From Pseudomonas rhodesiae (lineage in GTDB: Bacteria; Pseudomonadota; Gammaproteobacteria; Pseudomonadales; Pseudomonadaceae), in NCBI RefSeq assembly GCF_007858255.1, contig NZ_VFEU01000003.1:1-64000 (forward strand): 64,000 nt of DNA. The letters are read 5' to 3'. Numbering within the stretch: the stretch's first letter is position 1; the number at the start of each line of letters is the position of its first letter. The notes under the pieces are model-generated. The model had not been told where the DNA came from. It did no database searches and worked only from the letters and a program-made list of their open reading frames with translations. Shown here one piece after another: positions 8,854-17,224 of this stretch. The position numbers and the translations under genes are program-made.

Positions 8854-9540
8854 ATGAAACGTTTCGTTCTGCTGGACACCACCCCAATCCCTGACAACGG
8901 CGGTGCCTTGTGCCTGTTCGAATACGGCGAGGATTTTGTCATCAAGATCCAGGGCGGCGACGGTGGCCAGTTGATGAACACGCGCATGCACGGTTCCGAG
9001 GACGCGCTGGCCGAGATCCCCTGCCGCAAAGTTGCCGGCCGCCCGAACTCGCGGGTGTTGATCGGCGGTCTGGGCATGGGCTTCACCCTGGCCTCGGCCC
9101 TCAAGCATCTGGGCAAAAATGCCGAAGTGGTGGTGGCCGAACTGGTGCCTGGGGTCGTGGAATGGAACCGTGGACCGCTGGGGGAAAAATCCGGCCGGCC
9201 ATTGCTGGACCCACGCACGGTGATCCGCCAGGAAGACGTGGCCAAGGTACTGCAGGCCGAGCCCCAAGGGTTTGACGCGATCATGCTCGACGTCGACAAC
9301 GGCCCCGAAGGCCTGACGCAAAAGGCCAATAGCTGGCTGTATTCCGCCGGTGGCCTGGCCGCCTGCGCCAAGGCGCTGCGCCCCAAGGGGGTGCTGGCGG
9401 TGTGGTCGGCCAGTGCGGATAAGCTGTTCAGCGATAAACTGCGCAAGGCCGGCTTCAAGGCCGAGGAAGTGCAGGTGTTCGCCCATGGCAACAAAGGCAC
9501 GCGGCATACCATCTGGATTGCGGAAAAGCTTAAGGGCTGA
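8854..9540 (+). CDS. Spermidine-synthase-like Rossmann-fold protein
   Basis: A 228-residue protein related to the SpeE/methyltransferase fold. The nucleotide-binding turn is VLIGGLGMGFTLASAL near residues 69-84, followed by VVVAELVPGVVEWN, with an acidic residue placed as in SAM-binding proteins, and DAIMLDVDNG near 145-154. It lacks the polyamine-specific N-terminal domain of a full spermidine synthase, so the substrate is uncertain; it could be an aminopropyl- or methyltransferase-like protein. Start ATG 8854. A single REP follows the stop. Confidence 0.75.
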   Translation: MKRFVLLDTTPIPDNGGALCLFEYGEDFVIKIQGGDGGQLMNTRMHGSEDALAEIPCRKVAGRPNSRVLIGGLGMGFTLASALKHLGKNAEVVVAELVPGVVEWNRGPLGEKSGRPLLDPRTVIRQEDVAKVLQAEPQGFDAIMLDVDNGPEGLTQKANSWLYSAGGLAACAKALRPKGVLAVWSASADKLFSDKLRKAGFKAEEVQVFAHGNKGTRHTIWIAEKLKG

Positions 9541-9545
9541 ATCCC

Positions 9546-9590
9546 CTTGTGGTTGGGGCTTGCCCCCGATAGCGGTCTATCGGTGCCAGG
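9546..9590. repeat. Single REP element
   Basis: GGGGCTTGCCCCCGATAGCG follows the spermidine-synthase-like gene and precedes yajD. It is one half of the paired form seen elsewhere in this window. Confidence 0.75.
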
Positions 9591-9658
9591 TGCAGTGACT
9601 GCCCTCAAGCAGCTAGAATCAACCCTATCCGTGACCCACCTAATAGCCAGGAGCCATG

Positions 9659-10033
9659 ATGAGCTCGACTAACCCGCCCTCCCACACCGCCAAGCTGGAC
9701 CGCATCCTCGCCGATGCCCAGCGCGACCGTGAAATGGGCTACCGCGACAAAGCGCTGAAGATGTACCCCCACGTATGCGGCCGCTGCGCCCGCGAATTCT
9801 CCGGCAAGCGCCTGAGTGAACTGACGGTACACCACCGCAACCACAACCATGATGACAATCCCCAGGACGGTTCCAACTGGGAATTGCTGTGCCTGTATTG
9901 CCACGACAACGAACACTCGCGTTATACCGACCAGCAGTACTTCGGCGAAGGCTCGACCAGCAGCCCGACGATTGCCAAGGCCACCCACAACCCGTTCGCG
10001 GCATTGGCGGGCTTGATGAAGAAAGACGACTGA
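9659..10033 (+). CDS. yajD: HNH nuclease family protein YajD
   Basis: A 124-residue YajD-type HNH protein. Zinc-ribbon cysteines are seen in CGRCAREF and CLYCHDNEHS, and the HNH core in TVHHRNHNHDD between them. The likely start is ATG 9659 (MSSTN), 5 nt after an AGGAG site; the ATG immediately before it leaves only 2 nt. YajD proteins are conserved in gammaproteobacteria but their nucleic-acid target is not established. The gene stands between REP elements. Confidence 0.85.
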   Translation: MSSTNPPSHTAKLDRILADAQRDREMGYRDKALKMYPHVCGRCAREFSGKRLSELTVHHRNHNHDDNPQDGSNWELLCLYCHDNEHSRYTDQQYFGEGSTSSPTIAKATHNPFAALAGLMKKDD

Positions 10034-10061
10034 ACATTGCCGTCGCCTGTTCCCTCCCGCT

Positions 10062-10120
10062 TCCCACATTTCTAGCGGGCTCACAAGCGAAATGTGGGAG
10101 GGCGCTTGCCCCCGATAACG
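10062..10120. repeat. REP-type inverted repeat
   Basis: CCCACATTT and AAATGTGGG arms enclose a short spacer, and the right arm continues into GAGGGCGCTTGCCCCCGAT. It lies between yajD and the RNA methyltransferase gene. Confidence 0.75.
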
Positions 10121-10186
10121 CGGGCCCAAGCAATACATGCCCTCCAAGCCGTATAATCACCGCTTTTCTTCAAGGCACCCTTCCCC

Positions 10187-10654
10187 GTGGGCAATAAACG
10201 CTACAGCTGCATCGGTCTGTATAACCCCAAATCCCCCGAAAACGTCGGTTCGGTGATGCGTGCCGCCGGCTGCTATGGCGTGGCTTCGGTGTTTTACACC
10301 GGCGTGCGTTACGAGCGCGCCCGGGACTTCATCACCGACACCAAGAAGGTCCATCACGACATCCCGCTGATCGGCATCGATGACCTGAAAAAAATCCTGC
10401 CGCTGGGCTGCATTCCGGTGGCCGTGGAACTGGTGGACGGCGCCCGCCCGTTGCCGGAGTACACCCATCCCGACCGCGCGCTGTATATCTTCGGCCCGGA
10501 AGACGGCTCCCTGGATAAAGACATCCGCGACTGGTGCGAAGACGTGGTGTACATCCCCACCACCGGCTGCATGAACCTCGCCGCCACGGTCAACGTGGTG
10601 CTGTACGACCGCTTGGCCAAGGGCAACAACACCCGTTCGGGCCCCAAGTACTGA
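10187..10654 (+). CDS. SpoU/TrmH-family RNA 2'-O-ribose methyltransferase
   Basis: A 155-residue SPOUT-fold methyltransferase starting at GTG 10187. Motif 1 is visible in NPKSPENVGSVMRAAGCYG near 13-31, motif 2 in YIFGPEDGSLD near 99-109, and motif 3 in IPTTGCMNLAATVNVVLYDR near 123-142, which together form the knotted SAM site. The size matches the TrmL-type single-domain enzymes, which modify the tRNA wobble position, but the target cannot be set from sequence alone. No partner gene is evident. Confidence 0.87.
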   Translation: MGNKRYSCIGLYNPKSPENVGSVMRAAGCYGVASVFYTGVRYERARDFITDTKKVHHDIPLIGIDDLKKILPLGCIPVAVELVDGARPLPEYTHPDRALYIFGPEDGSLDKDIRDWCEDVVYIPTTGCMNLAATVNVVLYDRLAKGNNTRSGPKY

Positions 10655-10721
10655 TTTTTTCGGAACATCCAGCGTCTGCGAGCAGTCAGTTGCAGACACT
10701 TGCCCTTGTTGGAGAGAGATC

Positions 10722-11072
10722 ATGAGCGACAGCAAAACCTTGCGCCCTGTCATCGAACACACGCCGTTCCAGACTCAGCCCACCCAGAACGTACACGGCT
10801 GGGAGCGCATCGGCTCCGTGGCCGGTGGCGTCGTGATGGTCGGCAAAGGCCTGCGCCGCGGCGGGATTTTCGGCCTGATCCAAGTGGCAATCGGCGGCGT
10901 CGCCCTGGCGCGCGGCTTCACCGGGCACAGCTCGCTCAAGGACAAACTGGAACAAGGCCGCCAGGAAATGAACGCCGTGCGCACAAAGATCGAGCGCGCC
11001 GGTGAAGAGTTGAAGAACCTCAAGACCCGTGCCGAAGTGGCGGCGGAGAAAGCAGTTAAGACTGCCGACTGA
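10722..11072 (+). CDS. DUF2892-type membrane protein with C-terminal coiled coil
   Basis: A 116-residue protein. Residues about 25-65 carry two short glycine-rich hydrophobic segments (GSVAGGVVMVGKGL and FGLIQVAIGGVALARGF) as in DUF2892/YgaP-type membrane domains. The last 45 residues form a charged helix (EQGRQEMNAVRTKIERAG, then EELKNLKTRAE) of coiled-coil type. The likely role is a small membrane anchor of unknown function. The start has a GGAGAGA ribosome site about 8 bases upstream. Confidence 0.72.
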   Translation: MSDSKTLRPVIEHTPFQTQPTQNVHGWERIGSVAGGVVMVGKGLRRGGIFGLIQVAIGGVALARGFTGHSSLKDKLEQGRQEMNAVRTKIERAGEELKNLKTRAEVAAEKAVKTAD

Positions 11073-11093
11073 TACAGCGTTTCGACGTCGTGG

Positions 11094-11139
11094 AGATTTA
11101 ACTGTGGGAGGAGCATTGCCCACTCCCACAGTTAAATCT
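11094..11139. terminator. Perfect 17-bp inverted repeat between convergent genes
   Basis: Arms AGATTTAACTGTGGGAG (11094-11110) and CTCCCACAGTTAAATCT (11123-11139) enclose a 12-nt loop. The location between two convergent genes suits a bidirectional transcription end. The GTGGGAG core also resembles the outer part of the local REP family. Confidence 0.65.
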
Positions 11140-11158
11140 GTGCGTGCAGGGCTGAGGA

Positions 11159-12379
11159 TCAGCGTAAAAGCTTGGAGTCGAGCACTACCGACGATTCGCC
11201 GATGATGCTGTCGGCCAACTGCACAAATTCCGCAGTGGTGATGCTATCGGCGCGCATTACTGCCTGTGCCAAGTCATCCAGTGAGCGCTTGTTGTGGGTT
11301 TTCACGCGGATCTCGCGATCCAGCTCTTGCATCACCAGTACCGCCCGGGAAACCGTCGCACCGCTGACATGGTCGCCGCGCAGGCTGGTCACGTCCTTGC
11401 CTTCCTTGGTCAGCCGCGCCTGAATCGCCGCGTAGCGCTCATCGGTGATACCACCGCCACGGCGCAGCAATTCGATGGCGTAAAACTCCGCCAACCCTTC
11501 GCTGATCCAGTCGCTGGTGTCATGGTCATTGAAGCGACCAACCGCCTGCACCACCTCGCGCAACAACGGGCTGCTGCCGTTTTCGCTGACCAACGGCGTG
11601 CGGCTGTTGAGAAAGATCGAGTCACGCGCCGCGAATGCACCTCGGCGCATCGGATCACTGGCGCCCACCACCAGCAGTTTCGCCGGGTGGCGCGGGAATG
11701 CCGCTTCCACCTGCGGCCAGACAAAAGTCAGCAGCGTCAGCACATCCATGCGCCGCATGGCCTGCCCCTTTGGTGACGCCACGGTGACGTCGGTCTCCCC
11801 CAGGCGCACGCGACGACTGCCCAGGTTGCCGGCGAGCATCCAGCCAGTGGGACGGTCGAACAGGCGCGAGACATTGTCGATACGGAATTTATTCTTACCG
11901 ATCCGTGGCCAGGCGGTTTCGACGCTCTTCCAGGCGGCCGGCAGGTCGAATACCAGGCGCGAGATCAACTCAACCCCGTCCTGCTGATCGAGCCGCGCGG
12001 GCGGCACCAGATCCTCGCCGCGAAACACCGCCCAGCTCGGCGTGAGCCGCGTGTCATACACACCCGGCTTGCGTGTATGCGTAAGGCGGACCCGGTAGGT
12101 CAGGCTGGCTTTGTCCGCGCCGGGCTGCCACAGGCCACGGTGACCAGTGACTTTCCACTGCCCTTCAGCCTTGAAGTCGCTGTAGTCGCCGCCGCTGCCC
12201 AAATCGAAATCCAGACTGCGCACTGCCGAGCCCTGGGACAGGCTGATACGCACCTCGGCCTGTTCGGTCTGCGGCAGCAGTTTGACGTGGTAGTCCAGGT
12301 CGACTTTCCTGGCGCTCCACGCCGCGCCGCTGATGGCCAGCATCACCAGACCTGCCGCCCACTTGGCTGCAACTGTCAT
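11159..12379 (-). CDS. Secreted M1/M61-like peptidase homologue lacking the zinc motif
   Basis: A 406-residue protein with a signal peptide (cleavage near AWSA, residue 22), a beta-rich N-terminal region and a C-terminal helical domain of gluzincin type. The segment expected to hold HExxH reads LREVVQAVGR: both histidines are replaced (Arg274, Gln278) while Glu275 remains. The downstream WISEGLAEF block keeps the third-ligand Glu294. It is thus probably catalytically inactive and may bind peptides or cell-wall material in the periplasm. ATG 12379 has a GGGGAG site 5 nt upstream; a GTG two codons earlier is less likely. It follows the ycgN gene by 11 bp. Confidence 0.75.
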   Translation of the reverse strand: MTVAAKWAAGLVMLAISGAAWSARKVDLDYHVKLLPQTEQAEVRISLSQGSAVRSLDFDLGSGGDYSDFKAEGQWKVTGHRGLWQPGADKASLTYRVRLTHTRKPGVYDTRLTPSWAVFRGEDLVPPARLDQQDGVELISRLVFDLPAAWKSVETAWPRIGKNKFRIDNVSRLFDRPTGWMLAGNLGSRRVRLGETDVTVASPKGQAMRRMDVLTLLTFVWPQVEAAFPRHPAKLLVVGASDPMRRGAFAARDSIFLNSRTPLVSENGSSPLLREVVQAVGRFNDHDTSDWISEGLAEFYAIELLRRGGGITDERYAAIQARLTKEGKDVTSLRGDHVSGATVSRAVLVMQELDREIRVKTHNKRSLDDLAQAVMRADSITTAEFVQLADSIIGESSVVLDSKLLR

Positions 12380-12390
12380 ACACACTCCCC

Positions 12391-12840
12391 TCAGCCAGCG
12401 CGGAAAATCAGGTAATCCTCCCAGTCGTCTTCGGGCACGCTGCCTTCGCTGAGCATGCGCCCGGACTGGGAAATACGTTCATGGTGCACGGCGTCGCGGT
12501 CACCGCAGACGAGATGGTGCCAAAGCGGCAAATCCTTGCGCTCACTCACCAGGCGATAGCCGCAGGTGGGCGGCAGCCACTTGAACTGGTCGGCCTGGCC
12601 TGGCGTGAGTTGGATACAGTCCGGCACCGAGGCGCGGCGGTTGGGGTAGTCAGTGCACTGGCAGGTTTTCAGGTCCAGCAACTTGCAGGCGATGCGCGTG
12701 TAATAAACGCTGTTGTCATCTTCGTCTTCAAGCTTTTGCAGGCAGCACAAGCCACAGCCGTCGCACAACGACTCCCATTCCTCCTGGTCGAGTTGATCGA
12801 GGGTTTTGCGTATCCAGAAGGGTTCGACTTTGGCGGCCAT
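12391..12840 (-). CDS. YcgN-family cysteine-cluster protein
   Basis: A 149-residue UPF0260/YcgN-type protein. The N-terminal signature [16 protein letters not shown] (about 23-38) and later cysteines in [17 protein letters not shown] suggest a metal site, of the kind seen in CxxCxxxCC zinc/iron-chelating proteins. It is cytoplasmic with no known reaction. It is the upstream gene of a pair with the M61-like protein and lies divergent from the nitroreductase gene. Confidence 0.9.
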   Translation of the reverse strand: MAAKVEPFWIRKTLDQLDQEEWESLCDGCGLCCLQKLEDEDDNSVYYTRIACKLLDLKTCQCTDYPNRRASVPDCIQLTPGQADQFKWLPPTCGYRLVSERKDLPLWHHLVCGDRDAVHHERISQSGRMLSEGSVPEDDWEDYLIFRAG

Positions 12841-12994
12841 GGGTCTGCATCGGTATCGGTCTGTGAAAAGGCCGCCAGTCTAGTGCCCTCGCCCCTCGGG
12901 GCCAAGCGCTTACGACTGGCGGTGTTGCAAGACTTGTCAGTCTAGCGGGCGCGCAGTAGCTTGGAGCGCCGAATTGACCATCAGGAGCCCGCCC

Positions 12995-13579
12995 ATGACC
13001 CGCGTTGCCGACTACCCGATCCATCCCCAGTTCACCGAACGCTGGTCGCCCCGCGCGTTTACCGGCGAGAGCATCCCGAAGGAGACCTTGCTGAGTTTCT
13101 TCGAGGCCGCACGCTGGGCGCCATCAGCCTACAACTCCCAACCGTGGCGCTTTCTCTACGCACGCCGCGACACGCCGGACTGGGAGCGCTTTCTGGGCCT
13201 GCTCAATGAATTCAATCGCGGCTGGGCACAGCATGCCTCGGCCCTGGTGATCATCGCCTCGAAAACCGACTTCATTGCCCCTGGCGCCAGCGAGGAAACC
13301 CCGGCGCTGTGGCACACCTTCGACACCGGCTCGGCCTGGGGCCATCTGGCACTGCAAGCCAGCCTCAGCGGTTGGTACACCCATGGCATGGCCGGTTTCG
13401 ATCAGGAACTGACCCGTAAAGAGTTGAAGATTCCCCAGGGGTACGCACTGCATGCGGCGGTGGCCGTGGGCAAGCTGGGCGACAAATCGAGCCTGCCGGA
13501 ATACCTGCAAGGCCGCGAACTGCCGAGCCCGCGCCGGCCGTTGAGCGAGTTGGTATCCGAAGGTGATTTCAGCCTGTAA
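12995..13579 (+). CDS. Nitroreductase-family flavoprotein
   Basis: A 194-residue FMN-binding oxidoreductase. The FMN-phosphate pocket RWSPRAF near the N-terminus and FEAARWAPSAYNSQPWRF near 31-48 are family hallmarks, and GSAWGHLALQASLSGWYTHG near 110-129 is the usual central helix. The start at ATG 12995 follows AGGAG with 7-nt spacing. Such enzymes reduce nitro compounds or quinones with NAD(P)H; the natural substrate is unknown. The gene is followed by a strong hairpin. Confidence 0.87.
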   Translation: MTRVADYPIHPQFTERWSPRAFTGESIPKETLLSFFEAARWAPSAYNSQPWRFLYARRDTPDWERFLGLLNEFNRGWAQHASALVIIASKTDFIAPGASEETPALWHTFDTGSAWGHLALQASLSGWYTHGMAGFDQELTRKELKIPQGYALHAAVAVGKLGDKSSLPEYLQGRELPSPRRPLSELVSEGDFSL

Positions 13580-13585
13580 GCCCGT

Positions 13586-13612
13586 ACGCCCTGCCGCTCA
13601 ACGGCAGGGCGT
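13586..13612. terminator. Hairpin after the nitroreductase gene
   Basis: A perfect 11-bp stem, ACGCCCTGCCG with CGGCAGGGCGT, encloses a 5-nt loop and lies 7 bp after the stop. No run of T follows, so it may act as a transcript-end stabiliser or an imperfect terminator between convergent genes. Confidence 0.55.
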
Positions 13613-13657
13613 GCTGTGACGCCACCTGGGCTCAAACCTACGCCCGCCCCCGTCGTG

Positions 13658-16600
13658 TCATGAGCCAATCAACCCACTGAACTGCCAAAGCAAGGTGCTC
13701 TTCATGTCGTTGTAGGCATCCAGAACGGGGCCGACTACGAACTCCGCCGGCATCGATTGGATATCCACCGGATACACCACTTTATCGCGGGCCGAATACA
13801 GGAAGTTCTTGAGCTGCAAGTCCTGGTGATAGATGCCTTTTTCCTCCATTCGCCGCAGTGCGTCCTCCAGTAAGGTTCTGGCCTGCGGCGGCAAGCTGCG
13901 GCCGCCGACGGTGCTGAGCGCAACGCCATCCAACTTGCCCATTTTTATATAGGCCTGCTCGCCTTCGATAATCGCCGTTGCAAAGCCAGCGCCGTAATAG
14001 GTGTTCAGGCAGTCAGTTTCTATCTGCACATAACTGGGGATATAGCCACGGACGGGATCAACGAACTCTTTATAGACACTCTTGCCGTCAAGGCTTTCGT
14101 AAATTGTGCCTTCGCCACCTGCGCCGATGATGGGCCCGAGATCCTCGGCAACCGTAGGTGGATTACCGCCGCGAGCCCCCAGCCGCAGCCACAGGTCGCC
14201 TTCGACATGCTGCACCATCACCGGCGTCTGGCGATTGTTGTGGTAAATCCTCGCCTGCACCGCACCGTCTTGGGTACGGGTGACTTGCCGAACCTCATAC
14301 ACAGCGGTTGCACCGGTGCTGTCGGTTTGGCGGATAAAGGACAGATGGCCATCCGCTCCCGTATAAACCCCTCGACTGTTGCGCGTAAGCCCGGCAATCC
14401 TGGACTCGGGCACGCTGTACTGCCTCAGGGCTAGGTTACTCAGCTCGCTACCCGGATCGCGTCTTACGGTGGTCAAGGCCCCGCCTACCGCTTTGGTCTG
14501 CGCGGTGAACTCCTCCAGCGGGGGCCCATATGGGCGCAGGTGGTCGACATCAAAGGCATACCAACGACCGTTATTAAGTACCGCGCCCCCCTCGACTGCC
14601 TGGCCCGCCACCTTGAACGTGCCGGTTGCCGCTGCGTCGTACTGCTTGCTGACCGTCTTCAACAGGTCATAGCTGCCGGCGGCGCCCTTGAGCTGATTGA
14701 CCCCGCTCAACGCCTTGCCCAGCAGGTAACTGCCACCCCGACGGATCAAACCCGCGCCTTGACCGATCAAATCGCCCAGGCCACTGGCCGGGTTGAATGC
14801 ACCGATTGCGGTAGTGCCGATGATCCTGGCCACCTTCAACGCCTTGACCCCAGCAGACGCCGCCGTGGCGCCCACTTTCGCCAACCTGGTTGAGGCCCCT
14901 GCGCCGGCGGTGACAAAACCGAAGACATCCATACCCAGGTCCAATGCGCCATCCAGGTAATTGCCCTGCTTAAAATTGCCGATCGCCGACCGGAGCGGCA
15001 GCAGATTCAGGAAAAAATCCGCCAGCTTCCATTCGTTCTCCATCTGCCGATCGTAGGTCGTGACGCCCTTGGCCTGCTTGACCGCTTCGTCATTGTCGAT
15101 ATCCAAATGTTCGACAAAGGCGTCGGCGATGAACTGTGTTCGCGCACTCTCAAAACTTGACGGAACGGTCTGCTCTATCCGATTCGGCGCAGCACCGCTG
15201 TTATGCCGCGGTGTGAAGGGTTCGATAGGGAAGACCCGGTTGGCCTCGCGCTCACGCTCGCGGGTCAGCAACGAAGCCGGCATCGTTCGAATAGCGCCTT
15301 GCTTCAGATCCAGGGCGTAAACGCTGACGCCATGGGGCCGGGTGGCCTTGATCAGTAGCGTGGGGTTCTTGTGCTCCAGGGTCCTGCCGGTCAAGCCCAG
15401 CCCCAGCGCGTATGTATGGTTCTGGAAAAATTCGAGTTTTCCATATTCGAGGTTTTGTCGATCAGCCAACGGCAATTGCGCCACCAGGTGTTTGATGGTC
15501 GTGCCTATGCCCTGCTTGCGCGCAGCGATTGCCTGGTTGAGTTGGTTATTGAAAACCCCATGGGCGTCCAGCTTCAGGGACTTGCCCTTGATCGCCTTGC
15601 TCAGGCGTGGGTCGCGGGTTTCCCAGGCATAGTTGTGCAACCCGCCCATGGCAATATCGAGCATCGAATGCAGCCCCGCTGGCGCGCGGTTCGGGTCGTA
15701 CAGTGGCTGGTCGAATCCGGGCCTCGGGTCTTTGACGCTCAGGCGCTTGGCCTCGAAGGGCAGGCCCTCGCCGAACCGCTCCTTGAGCTTGGCCAACGCA
15801 ATCTCCTTGCGGTTCGGCAGCTCGGTTTCCACCAGGCTGGAAGCCTGCACACGCTCATCCAACTGGCGATTGAAAGCGGTTCTGACCCGCTCGATCTCGG
15901 CTGGGGTGTAGCGCTCGTCGGGTTTGACCGACACCACGCCGTTGACCACGCCCCAATCCAGCAAAGCGGCGCTCTGGGCGTGTTGGGTGACTAGCGGATC
16001 GGTCATGGCGGCACGCTTGGCCTGGAGCATGACCTGGGCAAACGTCATATTCGGCACCGACCCCGGCGCCTGGGCCTCAATGGCCGCCGCCGCAATCGAC
16101 AGGCTGACCCAGGCCGGACTGCCAAAGGTCACGTTGTCAGGCAGATCCTTGACCAGAAGCTGCGGGGCGGTGCGGGCCAGTAGCGCGTAGGCGCCCACAT
16201 TGGCCATGCCGGCGCTGGTCTGGCCGCTGTCCACCAAATGCTGCTTCAGCCCGGCGCGTATCTCGGCGATGGGCCTGCCCCAGTAGCGCGGCAGAGCCAA
16301 ATCGAAGCCTGCGACTGTATTGCGACGAGGTGCGGCGACCGATTGGGGATCGAGCACCACGTTGATGGCCGCCAGCGTGTAATCGTTGACGCTGGTGTCG
16401 GTGGCGATGCCATTCAACTGTTGCTGCATGGCCTGGCCCAGTGCCTGGCCACGGGCGGAACCGACCAGCATTTGCAACGCCTTCGCCGGATCGTCGGCGG
16501 CATCGCTGGGGAGCGGACGGTTGCCGTTGAGGTACTCCAGCACCCCTGCACTGGGGCCCGTCTGGGGATTATTCGGGTGACGCGCGGCATAGTCGGTGGC

Positions 16601-17080
16601 GGCGCGCAGCAATTTGCGCTGTGCATCGCTCGTCAGCGCGACAGGCCAGGACAGGCCACCGCCGAAATTACCCAAGGGATGCGCCAGGGCGCGCTCGCTG
16701 ACCGCGTCCGCCAGGCTTGTCAGGTGAAAGAACCTGGCCGGCAGGCGCAGACCGTTGGCCTGGATAAAAGCCTCAAGTGTTGGGGCGGCACCGAGCTGCG
16801 CAAGGCTTGAGGAGTCGGGATGCAGGTCCATCCGTGTCTGCCGCAACGCAGCCTGCACAGCCTGTGGCGTGGCCGCCGGGCCAAGCCGGGTCGCCATGGC
16901 TGCGAGCTGTTGCCCGAGGACTTTCCAGTTATGCCGGTCGCCCAACGCCGTGCGCAGGTGAGCATTAGCGGTGGGCAACGCCGCCGGTACCTGGGACGGG
17001 GGAATGACCGCGTCGGCAGCCGGCGCGGGGAATAACGGAGTAACGCCAGAAGATGAGGAAACAGCACCGGAACTGAGCAT
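13658..17080 (-). CDS. Large effector/toxin-like protein with C-terminal kinase-like domain
   Basis: A 1140-residue protein without signal peptide. Residues 1-690 are helical with no domain I recognise. About 695-790 is a glycine- and alanine-rich hydrophobic stretch (DLGMDVFGFVTAGAGAST and following), typical of membrane-inserting parts of large bacterial toxins. The last 160 residues resemble a compact bacterial effector kinase such as OspG/NleH: glycine loop GAGGEG at 986-991, Lys1004 in VYKEF, catalytic loop HQDLQLKN with Asp1087 and Asn1092, and a metal Asp1106 in VDI. All key residues are present. No secretion, chaperone or immunity gene adjoins it. Function in host or competitor cells is inference. 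Confidence 0.7.
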   Translation of the reverse strand: MLSSGAVSSSSGVTPLFPAPAADAVIPPSQVPAALPTANAHLRTALGDRHNWKVLGQQLAAMATRLGPAATPQAVQAALRQTRMDLHPDSSSLAQLGAAPTLEAFIQANGLRLPARFFHLTSLADAVSERALAHPLGNFGGGLSWPVALTSDAQRKLLRAATDYAARHPNNPQTGPSAGVLEYLNGNRPLPSDAADDPAKALQMLVGSARGQALGQAMQQQLNGIATDTSVNDYTLAAINVVLDPQSVAAPRRNTVAGFDLALPRYWGRPIAEIRAGLKQHLVDSGQTSAGMANVGAYALLARTAPQLLVKDLPDNVTFGSPAWVSLSIAAAAIEAQAPGSVPNMTFAQVMLQAKRAAMTDPLVTQHAQSAALLDWGVVNGVVSVKPDERYTPAEIERVRTAFNRQLDERVQASSLVETELPNRKEIALAKLKERFGEGLPFEAKRLSVKDPRPGFDQPLYDPNRAPAGLHSMLDIAMGGLHNYAWETRDPRLSKAIKGKSLKLDAHGVFNNQLNQAIAARKQGIGTTIKHLVAQLPLADRQNLEYGKLEFFQNHTYALGLGLTGRTLEHKNPTLLIKATRPHGVSVYALDLKQGAIRTMPASLLTREREREANRVFPIEPFTPRHNSGAAPNRIEQTVPSSFESARTQFIADAFVEHLDIDNDEAVKQAKGVTTYDRQMENEWKLADFFLNLLPLRSAIGNFKQGNYLDGALDLGMDVFGFVTAGAGASTRLAKVGATAASAGVKALKVARIIGTTAIGAFNPASGLGDLIGQGAGLIRRGGSYLLGKALSGVNQLKGAAGSYDLLKTVSKQYDAAATGTFKVAGQAVEGGAVLNNGRWYAFDVDHLRPYGPPLEEFTAQTKAVGGALTTVRRDPGSELSNLALRQYSVPESRIAGLTRNSRGVYTGADGHLSFIRQTDSTGATAVYEVRQVTRTQDGAVQARIYHNNRQTPVMVQHVEGDLWLRLGARGGNPPTVAEDLGPIIGAGGEGTIYESLDGKSVYKEFVDPVRGYIPSYVQIETDCLNTYYGAGFATAIIEGEQAYIKMGKLDGVALSTVGGRSLPPQARTLLEDALRRMEEKGIYHQDLQLKNFLYSARDKVVYPVDIQSMPAEFVVGPVLDAYNDMKSTLLWQFSGLIGS

Positions 17081-17224
17081 GGGCGGGCACTCTTTTTGGC
17101 AAAGAGCGCCAGCCTCACACAGGGCGATAAACGGCGAAATCGACTGAGTGTGAGCAGACGTTTTTAAACTCCGTGAGCCCCACCCTCGACCGCCGCATGG
17201 CCGAACGGCCGCGACCCTGTGTAT

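Noticed and set aside
17081..17224. hrp box upstream of the effector-like gene
   Set aside because: No GGAAC-N16-CCAC pattern was found on the minus strand.
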